A stretch of 64,000 nt of DNA, taken from NCBI RefSeq assembly GCF_900169485.1, contig NZ_LT821227.1:310001-374000 (forward strand). The letters are read 5' to 3'. Under the pieces are notes generated by a model. It was not told the origin of the DNA. It saw only the letters and a list, made by a program, of their open reading frames with translations, and did no database searches. The translations under genes were made by a program, and so were the position numbers. This document shows, one piece after another, positions 54,320-62,185 of the stretch. Source of the DNA: Phoenicibacter congonensis (GTDB lineage: Bacteria > Actinomycetota > Coriobacteriia > Coriobacteriales > Eggerthellaceae). How positions within the stretch are numbered: position 1 is the stretch's first letter; each line of letters starts with the position of its first letter.

Positions 54320-54789
54320 TCTCAATTTTTTGTGGGTCACCTCGCTCCGAAGGACGCTCTCAGTGTTTTGCTACAGGTCTTTTTGAAGAACTAATAGCGA
54401 TGAACCCTGAATGCGAAGTTTCTCTAATTTCTATTGCCGACATGGACATTTCCGGCTGCATTGGTTGTGAAGGCTGCAGAGAGACTTTCGAGTGCGTAAT
54501 CAATGACGACATGCAAGAGTTAATTGATTATTTTCGCGACACGGATGAAATTTTCATTGCATGCCCAATTTATATGGCGGGCGTGCCTGCGCAATTTAAA
54601 GCTGTGCTTGATCGCTTGCAGCCGCTTTATTGGGAGGATGCGCGCCACGGGGAGCTAAAGCCTGCGCATGTCCATTTGTTTGGAGAGGGGCACGACCCCT
54701 ACGGAAGCAAAGGCGCTGAAGCGTCAATAAGGTCAGCTCTTCACGTCGCTGGGTTTGAAGTTAAAGATGTCAAGCTCCACATTAACTAA
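54310..54789 (+). CDS. Flavodoxin-like NAD(P)H-dependent FMN reductase
   Basis: 159 residues of the iron-sulfur flavoprotein/NADPH:FMN reductase family. FMN-binding loop SIFCGSPRSEGRSQCF at the N-terminus, the cysteine motif SGCIGCEGCRETFECV (CxxCxxC-like, a possible Fe-S or redox site), and CPIYMAGVPAQFKAVLDRLQP contacting the flavin. The C-terminal end (SALHVAGFEVKDVKL) is shorter than in some relatives. It overlaps tatD by 10 bases and ksgA by 23 bases, so it is translated from the same transcript. Physiological partner unknown. Confidence 0.85.
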   Translation: MSLISIFCGSPRSEGRSQCFATGLFEELIAMNPECEVSLISIADMDISGCIGCEGCRETFECVINDDMQELIDYFRDTDEIFIACPIYMAGVPAQFKAVLDRLQPLYWEDARHGELKPAHVHLFGEGHDPYGSKGAEASIRSALHVAGFEVKDVKLHIN

Positions 54790-55786
54790 TCCTAGCATCG
54801 TATCAAGAATGCTTAAGGACCATGGAGTGGAATTGAGCCATTCTCTGGGTCAGAATTTCTTAATCAATTCTTCAGTAGTAGACAAAACGATTGTTCTCGC
54901 GGAAGTGAATCGCGACGATTTCGTTTTGGAAGTTGGTCCTGGGATTGGAGCCTTGACCGTTCCGCTTTTGGAGACTGGTGCAAGGGTTGTCTCAATTGAA
55001 AAAGATGACAGACTTTATGGTCTTTTGAGAGAAAATACTGCTTTTTCAGGGGATTCTTTTACCCTTATTGAGGGTGATGCACTTGATAAATCCCTTTTAA
55101 AAAACATGTCAGACTTATTTTTAAATAACGACACTCAAACAGGATTGCTTTTGCAAAAGAAGCCAGACTTGAGAAAAGAATCGTTTCATAGCGATTTAAA
55201 AAACATGTCAGACTTAATAGTTAATAAAGAGACTGCGTTAGAAACGGGAGCAAAAAGAAAGCAATTTCCTAACAAACTCGTTGCTAATTTGCCCTATGGC
55301 ATTGCGGCAACACTCGTTTTGCATTATTTACAAAACATGTCAGACTTAAATGAAGTGACCGTCATGGTTCAAAAGGAAGTGGCCGAGCGCATGATGGCCA
55401 AAGTCGGAACGAAAAACTACGGTGCATATACTGTTAAGCTTCGACTCTTTGCAAAACCAGTTGATTGGTTTTTTGTTGGACGAAACAATTTTCTGCCTGC
55501 GCCTCGTGTTGACAGCGCAGTAATAAAGCTTAAAAAACATGACAGACTTGATGGTGAGGTTTCTGCAAAAATTCTGAAAAATGCCTGCGTTGCTGCGGAT
55601 GCTGCGTTCGCGAGCAGGCGAAAAACAATCCTCAATTCTATGAAGACCTACTTTGGAAATGGGAAGTCTGACATGATTTGTAAATGGCTTCAAGCTTGCG
55701 GAATCGATCCCTTGATACGCGGCGAAAAACTAGACACAGAAGACTACGTTACACTGGGAATACAGTTTGATAATTTCATGAACTAG
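54767..55786 (+). CDS. ksgA: 16S rRNA dimethyladenosine transferase with repeat-derived insertion
   Basis: KsgA/RsmA dimethylates A1518 and A1519 in 16S rRNA and checks 30S maturation. Seen: LGQNFLIN, the SAM motif EVGPGIG (residues 55-61), VVSIEKDDRL, EGDAL (102-106) and the catalytic NLPYG (174-178), then MVQKEVAERM and RVDSAVIKL. At 339 residues it is ~60 longer than usual. The excess, residues ~108-168 between EGDALD and NKLVANLPYG, consists of KNMSDL, KPDL and KNMSDL units from repeat copies (55108, 55162, 55207). A further copy at 55339 gives LQNMSDL after NLPYG, and one at 55664 gives KSDMI. ATG 54767 lies within the preceding gene; TTG 54755 is the alternative. Confidence 0.92.
   Translation: MSSSTLTNPSIVSRMLKDHGVELSHSLGQNFLINSSVVDKTIVLAEVNRDDFVLEVGPGIGALTVPLLETGARVVSIEKDDRLYGLLRENTAFSGDSFTLIEGDALDKSLLKNMSDLFLNNDTQTGLLLQKKPDLRKESFHSDLKNMSDLIVNKETALETGAKRKQFPNKLVANLPYGIAATLVLHYLQNMSDLNEVTVMVQKEVAERMMAKVGTKNYGAYTVKLRLFAKPVDWFFVGRNNFLPAPRVDSAVIKLKKHDRLDGEVSAKILKNACVAADAAFASRRKTILNSMKTYFGNGKSDMICKWLQACGIDPLIRGEKLDTEDYVTLGIQFDNFMN
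55108..55215 (-). repeat. Intragenic AAGTCTGRC copies forming the KsgA insertion
   Basis: Exact minus-strand copies at 55108-55116, 55162-55170 and 55207-55215, spaced 54 and 45 bases (multiples of three, so the frame is kept). They coincide with the extra protein segment. Confidence 0.85.
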
Positions 55787-55850
55787 TGCAATAATTGTTG
55801 ACTGGAATTTTTTTGATTTAACAGCATTATTGAACATTAAGGAGCACCTA

Positions 55851-58538
55851 ATGGCGCTTTCTCGCGGTAAAAAGACTACATCTCAAAGTTTCGCCGATAA
55901 AACTGGCGACCTAAGAAACCAAAAGAACAAAACAAAAACAAAGCATTCTTCCACAAGACGCAACATTTGGCTCTTGATTATTACGACCATCCTTGTAGCG
56001 GCTTCTGTCGTTATGTTTATGCCCCCAAATGAGAAAATCAATCAAGGCCTTGACATTCGAGGTGGGCTTTCTGTTGTTTTGACTTCACACACAAACGACG
56101 GTTCAGCTCCAACAAAAGACCAGATGGAGACGAGCAGAAAAATCATTGAAAGCCGCGTTAATGCGCTCGGTGCGAATGAGGCAGTCGTTCAATTGCAGGG
56201 AAATGATCAGATTCTCGTTCAAATTCCTGGTTTGCAGGATACGCAAACTGCCTTGAATACAATTGGCAAAACTGGTCAACTTTCTTTTGCGCGCCTTGAT
56301 TCTTTCACTGACGAAGACGTGCGAACTAAAATTGACAATGGGCAATATGGTGGGTATCAATCTGTTTCTGACGATTACGGAAATTCGTTTAGGATTGAAA
56401 GCCAGAACAAGGTGACCGTCGACGAGGGCTCATATACTCCACTGTTTACAGGAGAAAACATTAAGAAAGTTACGGTCGATCGCGAGAGTCAGACTTCGCA
56501 GTATTACGCCGTCAACATCGAGCTTGACTCAACTGCGACAAAAGCGTTCGCCGAGGCTTCGAGTGACCTTGTGTCCACGAACGGAAAAATCGTAATTATT
56601 CTGGACAATCAAGTTAATAGTGCACCTACTGTCCGAGCTGCAATTACAGACGGACGCGTATCGATTACTGGCAATTATTCCCAAAACGAGGCGAAGGCGC
56701 TTCAAACAGTTCTCGAAAGCGGATCTCTGCCAGTAAGCTTCGAATATTCTACAAGTCAGGTGGTTGGACCAACTCTTGGCCAAGATGCATTGAATGGAGC
56801 TATCATTGTTGTGCTAATCGGACTTGCTCTCGTTATGCTCTACCTGCTATTCTTCTACAAAGGACTTGGAATAATCACGGCTGGCGCAATGCTAGTGTTT
56901 GCTGCCCTTTACCTGGGCATATTGGCGACTCTTTCTGCCTTTGGTCAGTTTACGCTCTCTCTTGCAGGACTTGCGGGCATCGTGCTCACAATTGGCATGG
57001 CTGCTGACTCTTCGGTGCTCACGGTCGAGCGCTTCCGCGAAGAAATCAGAATGGGCAAGTCGATTCGCTCGGCTTCAATTTCTGGCGTTAAACATGCAAT
57101 CCTTACATCAATCGACGCAGACCTTGTTTCGCTTGTGTCTGCGCTCTGCCTTTTCTTCCTCGCATCTGCTACTGTTAAGGGTTTCGGTCTCACGCTTGCG
57201 CTCGGAATTTTCTGCGACATTGCAATGATGCTTCTCTTTAAAGCTCCACTCATTCGCCTGATGGCTCCTCGCACAATTAAAAAGCATCCTGAGTTTTGGA
57301 ATGTTAAAGACTGCCTTGATGCAGCAGAAATTGAGAAGGAAGAGATTGCGGAAGAGGCTGAATCCCACGTAGTCAAAGCTGCTAAGAAGGTTAAAGGTCG
57401 CTTTATTAAGAAGGACATCAACTTTGTTGGTCAGACTAAAGTTTTCTTGACTATTTCGGCAGTGGCCGTAGTTGTTTTTGTTGGCGCTATGTGCATTCGC
57501 GGTTTTAACTTCGGAATTGAGTTTGTTGGCGGTTCTTCGATTACATATGCGGATGCAAAAGGAGTTTCAACAGAAGAGCTTCGCCAAGCATTTAATGAGG
57601 TTGGCCAGGACAATGCGACAATTCAAACAGCTCAGACTGATGGTCAGGAAGGCTACATTGTTAGAATTCCTGTTACTGATTCAAATCAAGCCAACGACAT
57701 CGCAAAACAGGTGCAAGATAAATTTGGCTATGAGGCACAAGACACGAGCGTAAACGTCATCGGGCCTGACTGGGGCGAGAGCATCGTTCAATCTTCACTC
57801 ATTGCTTTTCTAGTTTCTATGCTGTTAATTATTGTTTACATTGCAATACGCTTTGAGTGGAAGATGGGAGTTGTTGCAATCATCGCGCTTTTGCACGACT
57901 TGATTATCGTAATGGGCATTTATGCCGTGTTTGGAAGGGAAGTAAATCCAAACACGATTGCGGCATTGCTCACAATTCTTGGTTACTCTTTGTATGACAC
58001 AGTCGTTACTTTCCACCGCGTTAATGACAATATGGCTACCGAGGGCATTAAGTGTACATTTGCCACAATGGCAAATCACTCAATTAACCAAGTTTTGATT
58101 AGAACAATTAACACTACCGTGACATCATTTGTGCCTGTCTTCTTCATGTTGTTCTTCGGAGGAGAAACGCTGAAAGACTTTGCATTTGCAATGTCAATTG
58201 GCTTGATTGCGGGTGCATACTCATCATTTGCGGTTGCAGTTCCAATTTATACTTTGTGGAAAACTCGCGAGCCAAAGTTTGCAAAGTTGCAGAAGAAGTA
58301 TGGCAAGGAAGTCAAGTGCTTCGACTTTGATGCGTCTTATCGCGGAGGTCTTGAGCAAGTTCCTCTTGCTCGTGTCGAGGCTAACGCTAAGAAGTCTGCT
58401 CAGGCTACAAGCGCTACTTCGGACTCTCTAAACAATGCTGCGCATCAAAATACAGGCAGCAAGGGTGAAGGTTCGCATAAGGCTGCAAATCAACCTCGCA
58501 CTGAGAAGAAAATAAAAAGACCAGCAAAGAAGCAGTAA
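55851..58538 (+). CDS. secDF: SecDF protein-export membrane protein (fused)
   Basis: 895 residues joining SecD and SecF, which use the proton gradient to complete preprotein translocation by SecYEG. SecD: one membrane segment, NQGLDIRGGLSVVL, the periplasmic P1 domain, then five segments with TIGMAADSSVLTVERFREE. SecF starts near GFNFGIEFVGGSSITYA and ends with TILGYSLYDTVVTFHRVNDN and a C-terminal segment block. The basic, low-complexity tail (KKIKRPAKKQ) is cytoplasmic. ATG 55851 follows TAAGGAGCACC; the longer TTG start at 55830 places that site inside. One exact dispersed motif at 56488 falls in a different frame (SQTS). A strong terminator follows. Confidence 0.95.
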   Translation: MALSRGKKTTSQSFADKTGDLRNQKNKTKTKHSSTRRNIWLLIITTILVAASVVMFMPPNEKINQGLDIRGGLSVVLTSHTNDGSAPTKDQMETSRKIIESRVNALGANEAVVQLQGNDQILVQIPGLQDTQTALNTIGKTGQLSFARLDSFTDEDVRTKIDNGQYGGYQSVSDDYGNSFRIESQNKVTVDEGSYTPLFTGENIKKVTVDRESQTSQYYAVNIELDSTATKAFAEASSDLVSTNGKIVIILDNQVNSAPTVRAAITDGRVSITGNYSQNEAKALQTVLESGSLPVSFEYSTSQVVGPTLGQDALNGAIIVVLIGLALVMLYLLFFYKGLGIITAGAMLVFAALYLGILATLSAFGQFTLSLAGLAGIVLTIGMAADSSVLTVERFREEIRMGKSIRSASISGVKHAILTSIDADLVSLVSALCLFFLASATVKGFGLTLALGIFCDIAMMLLFKAPLIRLMAPRTIKKHPEFWNVKDCLDAAEIEKEEIAEEAESHVVKAAKKVKGRFIKKDINFVGQTKVFLTISAVAVVVFVGAMCIRGFNFGIEFVGGSSITYADAKGVSTEELRQAFNEVGQDNATIQTAQTDGQEGYIVRIPVTDSNQANDIAKQVQDKFGYEAQDTSVNVIGPDWGESIVQSSLIAFLVSMLLIIVYIAIRFEWKMGVVAIIALLHDLIIVMGIYAVFGREVNPNTIAALLTILGYSLYDTVVTFHRVNDNMATEGIKCTFATMANHSINQVLIRTINTTVTSFVPVFFMLFFGGETLKDFAFAMSIGLIAGAYSSFAVAVPIYTLWKTREPKFAKLQKKYGKEVKCFDFDASYRGGLEQVPLARVEANAKKSAQATSATSDSLNNAAHQNTGSKGEGSHKAANQPRTEKKIKRPAKKQ

Positions 58539-58571
58539 CTTTTATTCAAACGACAAATCACAAAACTTAAA

Positions 58572-58597
58572 AAGCGGCTGTTACCGGCCGCTTTTTT
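58572..58597 (+). terminator. Rho-independent terminator after secDF
   Basis: AAGCGGC 58572-58578 pairs with GCCGCTT 58587-58593, followed by TTTT. Related CGC/TGCTTTTTTATTT remnants recur at the end of each 192-bp unit downstream. Confidence 0.88.
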
Positions 58598-58601
58598 ATT
58601 T

Positions 58602-59060
58602 ACAAAACATGTCAGACTTCCTACTTACGATCCAAGTCTGACATCATTTTAAAATTTACAAAACATGTCAGACTTACATTTCTAATTAACTATTGAGGCA
58701 CTCTGATTAGTATTTTGGCAAGTATGACGTTAATTTGATATTTCAGTTTTAAGCCAGACTTCCTTTGTGACCTAACCATCTGCTTTTTTATTTACAAAAC
58801 ATGTCAGAATTCCTACTTACGATCCAAGTCTGACATCATTTTAAAATTTACAAAACATGTCAGACTTCGATATCTGATTAACTATTGAGGCACTTTGATT
58901 AGTATTTTGGCAAGCATGACGTTAATTTGATATTTCAGTTTTAAGCCAGACTTCCTTGGTGACCGAACCATCCGCTTTTTTATTTACAAGGCATGTCAAA
59001 CTTCTCACTAACGTACCAAGTCTGACATCATTTTAAAATTTGCAAAACATGCCAGACTTA
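58602..59060. repeat. Tandem array, 192-bp units of AAGTCTGRC repeats
   Basis: ACAAAACATG-type starts at 58602, 58794 and 58986 give an exact 192-base period: two full units and a partial third. Each unit carries three minus-type copies and one plus copy (58611, 58634, 58667, 58753; 58826, 58859, 58945; 59018, 59051), with mutated copies at 58803 and 58988. ATGTCAGACTT 58609-58619 and AAGTCTGACAT 58634-58644 are a perfect inverted pair over 14 bases. The 546-base gap 58539-59084 is filled by this array. Confidence 0.92.
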
Positions 59061-59084
59061 CTTTATGCGTGCTAGAATTTACTG

Positions 59085-59501
59085 ATGCTTAAAGAGCTTT
59101 TTTCGAAATATAGAGAGATCATTTCCTATTTAGTAGTTGGAATTTGCACAACAATTGTGTCTTTGGCAGTTTACTATTTTTGCGTACTGACATTTCTCGA
59201 CCCTAATAACGCCGTCCAGCTTCAAATAGCTAATATCATTTCTTGGGTTTGCGCGGTGCTTTTTGCATATGTCACAAACAGACGGTTCGTTTTTCAGTCG
59301 AAGTCTGACCAAATTTTTAAAGAATTCACCTCGTTTGTGGGCTCGCGTGTGGCAACGCTTTTGATGGACATGGCTATCATGTTTTTAAGCGTAACGATTT
59401 GCCACATGAATGACAAGATTGCCAAACTGATAGTTCAAGTTGTTGTTACAATCGGAAATTACGTCTTCGCAAAACTCTGGGTGTTTGCAAAGAAGGACTA
59501 A
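59085..59501 (+). CDS. GtrA-family membrane protein
   Basis: 138 residues with four membrane segments: YLVVGICTTIVSLAVYYF, NIISWVCAVLFAYVTNRRFVF, VATLLMDMAIMFL and LIVQVVVTIGNYVFAKLWVF, the GtrA/DPMS-like pattern of four-helix proteins thought to handle polyprenyl-linked sugars for cell-surface glycosylation. NRRFVFQ and NYVFAKLWVF are the family hallmarks. An exact dispersed motif at 59301 reads SKSDQ in the cytoplasmic loop, where relatives usually have a short linker. The start ATG is used as read; the ribosome binding site is weak. The stop is directly followed by the next ATG. Confidence 0.85.
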   Translation: MLKELFSKYREIISYLVVGICTTIVSLAVYYFCVLTFLDPNNAVQLQIANIISWVCAVLFAYVTNRRFVFQSKSDQIFKEFTSFVGSRVATLLMDMAIMFLSVTICHMNDKIAKLIVQVVVTIGNYVFAKLWVFAKKD

Positions 59502-60389
59502 ATGACAGGTACTTTATCTGAACAACGCATAATCGCAAAAGTGACCTTCGTTGGCGTTTTTGGCAATGTTATGCTGTCGCTTTTTAAGCTCATAGCTGGC
59601 ATTTTCGGAAACTCAAGCGCGATGATTTCCGACGCAGTTCACTCTTTGTCGGACGTTTTTGCCACTGCTATTGCTTTTGTGGGTGTGAAAATTTCAAAAA
59701 GAAATCCTGACGACTCTCACCCATATGGGCACGAGCGGTTCGAATCAGTTGCATCCCTTTTGCTGGGCATCATTTTGTTGATAACTGGCATAGGAATTGG
59801 AATCGGCGGTGTTGAGAAGGCTTCTGAGATTCTGGGAGGCAATTCTTCGTTTCAGCCTCCGCAAATCATTGCTCTAATTGCGGCAGTTGTGTCCATTGTT
59901 TCAAAAGAGGCTATGTTTTGGTATACGCGCCATTATGCCAAGGTGTTGATGTCTAGCGCCTTCATGGCCGACGCATGGCATCATCGCTCGGACGCAATTT
60001 CTTCAGTGGCAGCGCTCGTGGGCATCGGCGGAGCAATGCTTGGATATCCTGTTTTGGAGCCTGCAGCTTCAGTTGTTATTGCTTTCTTTATAGCCGGCGT
60101 GGCCGCAAAACTGTTGCGCGATAGTTTAAATCAGCTTTTGGATTCATCTGTTGGCAAAGAGTTTGAGGATGAATTGGGTGCGTTTGTCTTGAAGCAGACT
60201 GGCGTTATTGACGTCGACATGGTGCGATCTCGTCGATTTGGGAACAGAATTTGCATCGATCTTGAAATTGGTGTCGACGGAAGACAGACTTTGGAAGAAG
60301 CGCATGCAATTGCAGAAAAGGTTAGACTTTCTGTTCTCGAATCATATCCAATGATAAAGTTCGTTACTGTTCACGAGAATCCTGCCTAG
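59502..60389 (+). CDS. Cation diffusion facilitator (CDF) metal efflux protein
   Basis: 295 residues. Six membrane segments, with the metal-site pairs SDAVHSLSD in helix 2 and ADAWHHRSDA in helix 5. The Asp/His sets are intact, as in Zn/Fe/Mn CDF exporters. The cytoplasmic C-terminal ferredoxin-like domain includes GVIDVDMVRSRRFGNRICIDLEIGVD and ends VTVHENPA. The metal cannot be predicted safely. Start ATG 59502 immediately after the gtrA stop indicates translational coupling. Confidence 0.9.
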   Translation: MTGTLSEQRIIAKVTFVGVFGNVMLSLFKLIAGIFGNSSAMISDAVHSLSDVFATAIAFVGVKISKRNPDDSHPYGHERFESVASLLLGIILLITGIGIGIGGVEKASEILGGNSSFQPPQIIALIAAVVSIVSKEAMFWYTRHYAKVLMSSAFMADAWHHRSDAISSVAALVGIGGAMLGYPVLEPAASVVIAFFIAGVAAKLLRDSLNQLLDSSVGKEFEDELGAFVLKQTGVIDVDMVRSRRFGNRICIDLEIGVDGRQTLEEAHAIAEKVRLSVLESYPMIKFVTVHENPA

Positions 60390-60432
60390 TGCCCTATTTT
60401 GTTCTTGTTTTCCTTTACTAAATCATTCCACT

Positions 60433-60889
60433 TGAGAATTCAAGAGCGAGAGAAAGTCGAACGTATTTCATCAATCGCATGTGTGGTATCTGAATTTGAA
60501 ACAATTCTCAAACCTTCATGATGAATAGACGCAAGAGAAGGCAAGCCTGGGCGAACAGATTTGTTCGAAAACTTGAGGAGCTGTGCTTTGCACTGCCCGA
60601 ATGTTTGCAGCTAACAATGAGTTGATGGAATAATGATTTTGGAAAGAAACTCATTACCTGTTTGCTCGGTATTTATAAGAACTATTTCTGAGATATTTTC
60701 CGAGGAATTTTTGAGAATTCAAGAGCGAGAGAAAGTCGAACGTATTTTATCAATCGCATGTGTGGTATCTGATTTTGAAACAATTCTCAAACTTTCATGA
60801 TGAATAGACGCAAGCGAAGGCAAGCCTGGGCGAACAGATTTGTTCGAAAACTTGAGGAGCTGTGCTTTGCACTGCCCGAATGTTTGCAG
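60433..60889. repeat. Direct duplication of a ~178-bp element
   Basis: 60433-60610 and 60711-60889 are nearly identical, about 278 bases apart, with a few substitutions and one indel. Each starts with TTGAGAATT and contains AATTCTCAA ~70 bases later, i.e. a 9-bp inverted repeat, then GAACAGATTTGTTC and GTGCTTTGCAC palindromes. A short frame, MMNRRKRRQAWANRFVRK..., is open in both copies. One A/C difference there is synonymous (AGA/CGA), but no ribosome binding site is seen. No other gene is evident in 60390-60952. Confidence 0.8.
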
Positions 60890-60952
60890 AACGAAGATGG
60901 AGTTCAGGCTTGGCTGCAGCGAATTGGGAAGGCGCGTGAAGCGCGCTCAATA

Positions 60953-61026
60953 TGGCTGGGGTACCAGGATTCGAACCTAGATAGCTGGTACCAAAAACCA
61001 GAGTCCTGCCGTTGGACGATACCCCA
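60953..61026 (-). tRNA. tRNA-Gln (anticodon TTG), CCA encoded
   Basis: Minus-strand acceptor TGGGGTA (61020-61026) pairs with TACCCCA on the 3' side, followed by G and CCA (60953-60956). Anticodon stem CTGGT/ACCAG encloses TTTTGGT, giving TTG. T-arm GGTTCGAATCC present. Confidence 0.95.
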
Positions 61027-61033
61027 ACAAAGA

Positions 61034-61110
61034 TGGTGGGTCGTGAGGGAATCGAACCCGCGACCTTGGGATTAAAAGTCCCCTGCTCTACCAACTGAGC
61101 TAACGACCCA
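61034..61110 (-). tRNA. tRNA-Lys (anticodon TTT), CCA encoded
   Basis: Minus-strand acceptor TGGGTCG (61104-61110) pairs with CGACCCA. CCA is at 61034-61036. D-arm AGCTCAGTTGGTAGAGC, anticodon loop CTTTTAA (TTT), T-arm GGGTTCGATTCCC. Upstream of tRNA-Gln by 7 bases; probably one transcript. Confidence 0.96.
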
Positions 61111-61160
61111 CGAAATAAGACGCGTCCTAAACGCGATTGCTAATTATACTTCAATTATTG

Positions 61161-61913
61161 TTAGATGAAAAGCAAAATTAGCACAATAATTACAAGAATT
61201 AAAATTACAGGAATTGCGATTTTTACAAACGTTGGTAATGACTCAAATGCGTCAATGAAACCATTGTTCATTGGGCTTCCTTGTTGATTACCAGAATACA
61301 ATTTCGGTTCAGTTGTTGGAACTCTGTCACTTCTTGTGTTCCAGCGGTTTTTTGAATCAGACGAAACAACCAGTGGATCATGTTTGTCCTGATCGTTAAT
61401 TGTTTTGTTCGAAATTATTTGCTGCTCATTAAAGGTGCGGGAGTCTATTGTTCCTCTGCCATCAATCAAAGTTCTTTCCGATGAGCGAGGACGCTCTCCT
61501 TGAAGAGCGTCGCGTGAAGCACGTTCCTTTTCATATTGTTCCCAACTTCTGCGTGTTTTTGCCTGAAATTCTTTTGAAGTTAGGGGTTTAGCAACTGACA
61601 CGCGTTTCGAAGTGACGGTCTTAGACTTTTCCATATTAATTCCAGCGTTCATTCGAGCTTCTGAAGCGGCACGATCTCGCTGTTGTTCACGACGCTTTGC
61701 GCTCATTACTTCTTCCTCACGGCGAATTTCATCGAAATGCGAGCGCCGTTGTCTAGCGCGTTCTGCCGTTTCTCGGTATTGTGCGAGAGATTCGTTTGTG
61801 CGAGCGCGTGCAGTTCTCGCGCGCGATGTGTTCTTGCGTTCGTATTCACGAACAATCTCGTCGCGAGTTAACTTTTTTTCAGGCTGTTTATTTCCAGAAT
61901 AATTTACTGTCAT
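61161..61913 (-). CDS. Tail-anchored, highly charged protein
   Basis: 250 residues, family not recognised. Residues 1-120 are an Arg/Glu-rich helical, possibly coiled-coil stretch (REYERKNTSRARTARARTNE, RRSHFDEIRREEEVMSAKRR). The middle is Ser/Asn/Asp-rich and likely disordered. The last ~22 residues are a single hydrophobic segment (FVKIAIPVILILVIIVLILLFI), giving an N-in tail-anchored topology. No enzymatic motif. Convergent arrangement is absent: it reads toward the tRNA genes and is divergent from nrdD. Confidence 0.6.
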   Translation of the reverse strand: MTVNYSGNKQPEKKLTRDEIVREYERKNTSRARTARARTNESLAQYRETAERARQRRSHFDEIRREEEVMSAKRREQQRDRAASEARMNAGINMEKSKTVTSKRVSVAKPLTSKEFQAKTRRSWEQYEKERASRDALQGERPRSSERTLIDGRGTIDSRTFNEQQIISNKTINDQDKHDPLVVSSDSKNRWNTRSDRVPTTEPKLYSGNQQGSPMNNGFIDAFESLPTFVKIAIPVILILVIIVLILLFI

Positions 61914-62034
61914 GTTTCCACCAAGGAATTATTATACTTTCTTTGTTCTCAGATAGCTTGAGGTGAGGTTTTAAGTTCCTCAAATTTCGTATTGTTTCTT
62001 CAAATTTTCGCGTAGATTTTTAGAATGCTGTTAT

Positions 62035-62076
62035 ACTATATATAAAGCATAGTAAACCTGCTATCTACTATATATA
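62035..62076 (+). promoter_or_regulatory. Paired NrdR boxes upstream of nrdD
   Basis: ACTATATATA at 62035-62044 and again at 62067-62076, 32 bases apart (three helical turns). NrdR, an ATP/dATP-sensing repressor, binds two such boxes spaced by about 31-32 bases in front of ribonucleotide reductase genes in many bacteria. The nrdD neighbour makes this assignment strong. Confidence 0.82.
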
Positions 62077-62100
62077 GACATTTTTCAACAATTCTGCTGT

Positions 62101-62180
62101 TGAAAAACTGTTGAAAAAATAACAACCCCCACAGTAGGGGGCATTTGAACAAAATCGAATCTTGTGGAATTAGAAGGAGA
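62101..62180 (+). promoter_or_regulatory. nrdD leader with GC hairpin
   Basis: CCCCC and GGGGG arms around ACAGTA (about 62125-62140) form a compact stem in the leader. AAGGAGAGG lies before the ATG at 62186. No known riboswitch motif was recognised. Confidence 0.4.
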
Positions 62181-62185
62181 GGATA

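Noticed and set aside
19624-59309. The repeat is the Neisseria DUS or Haemophilus USS
   Set aside because: The core AAGTCTGRC differs from GCCGTCTGAA and AAGTGCGGT; only the architecture is similar.
60797-61075. 92-residue plus-strand coding frame
   Set aside because: Its second half runs antisense through tRNA-Gln and tRNA-Lys; only the first ~31 codons, shared with the other copy, deserve attention.
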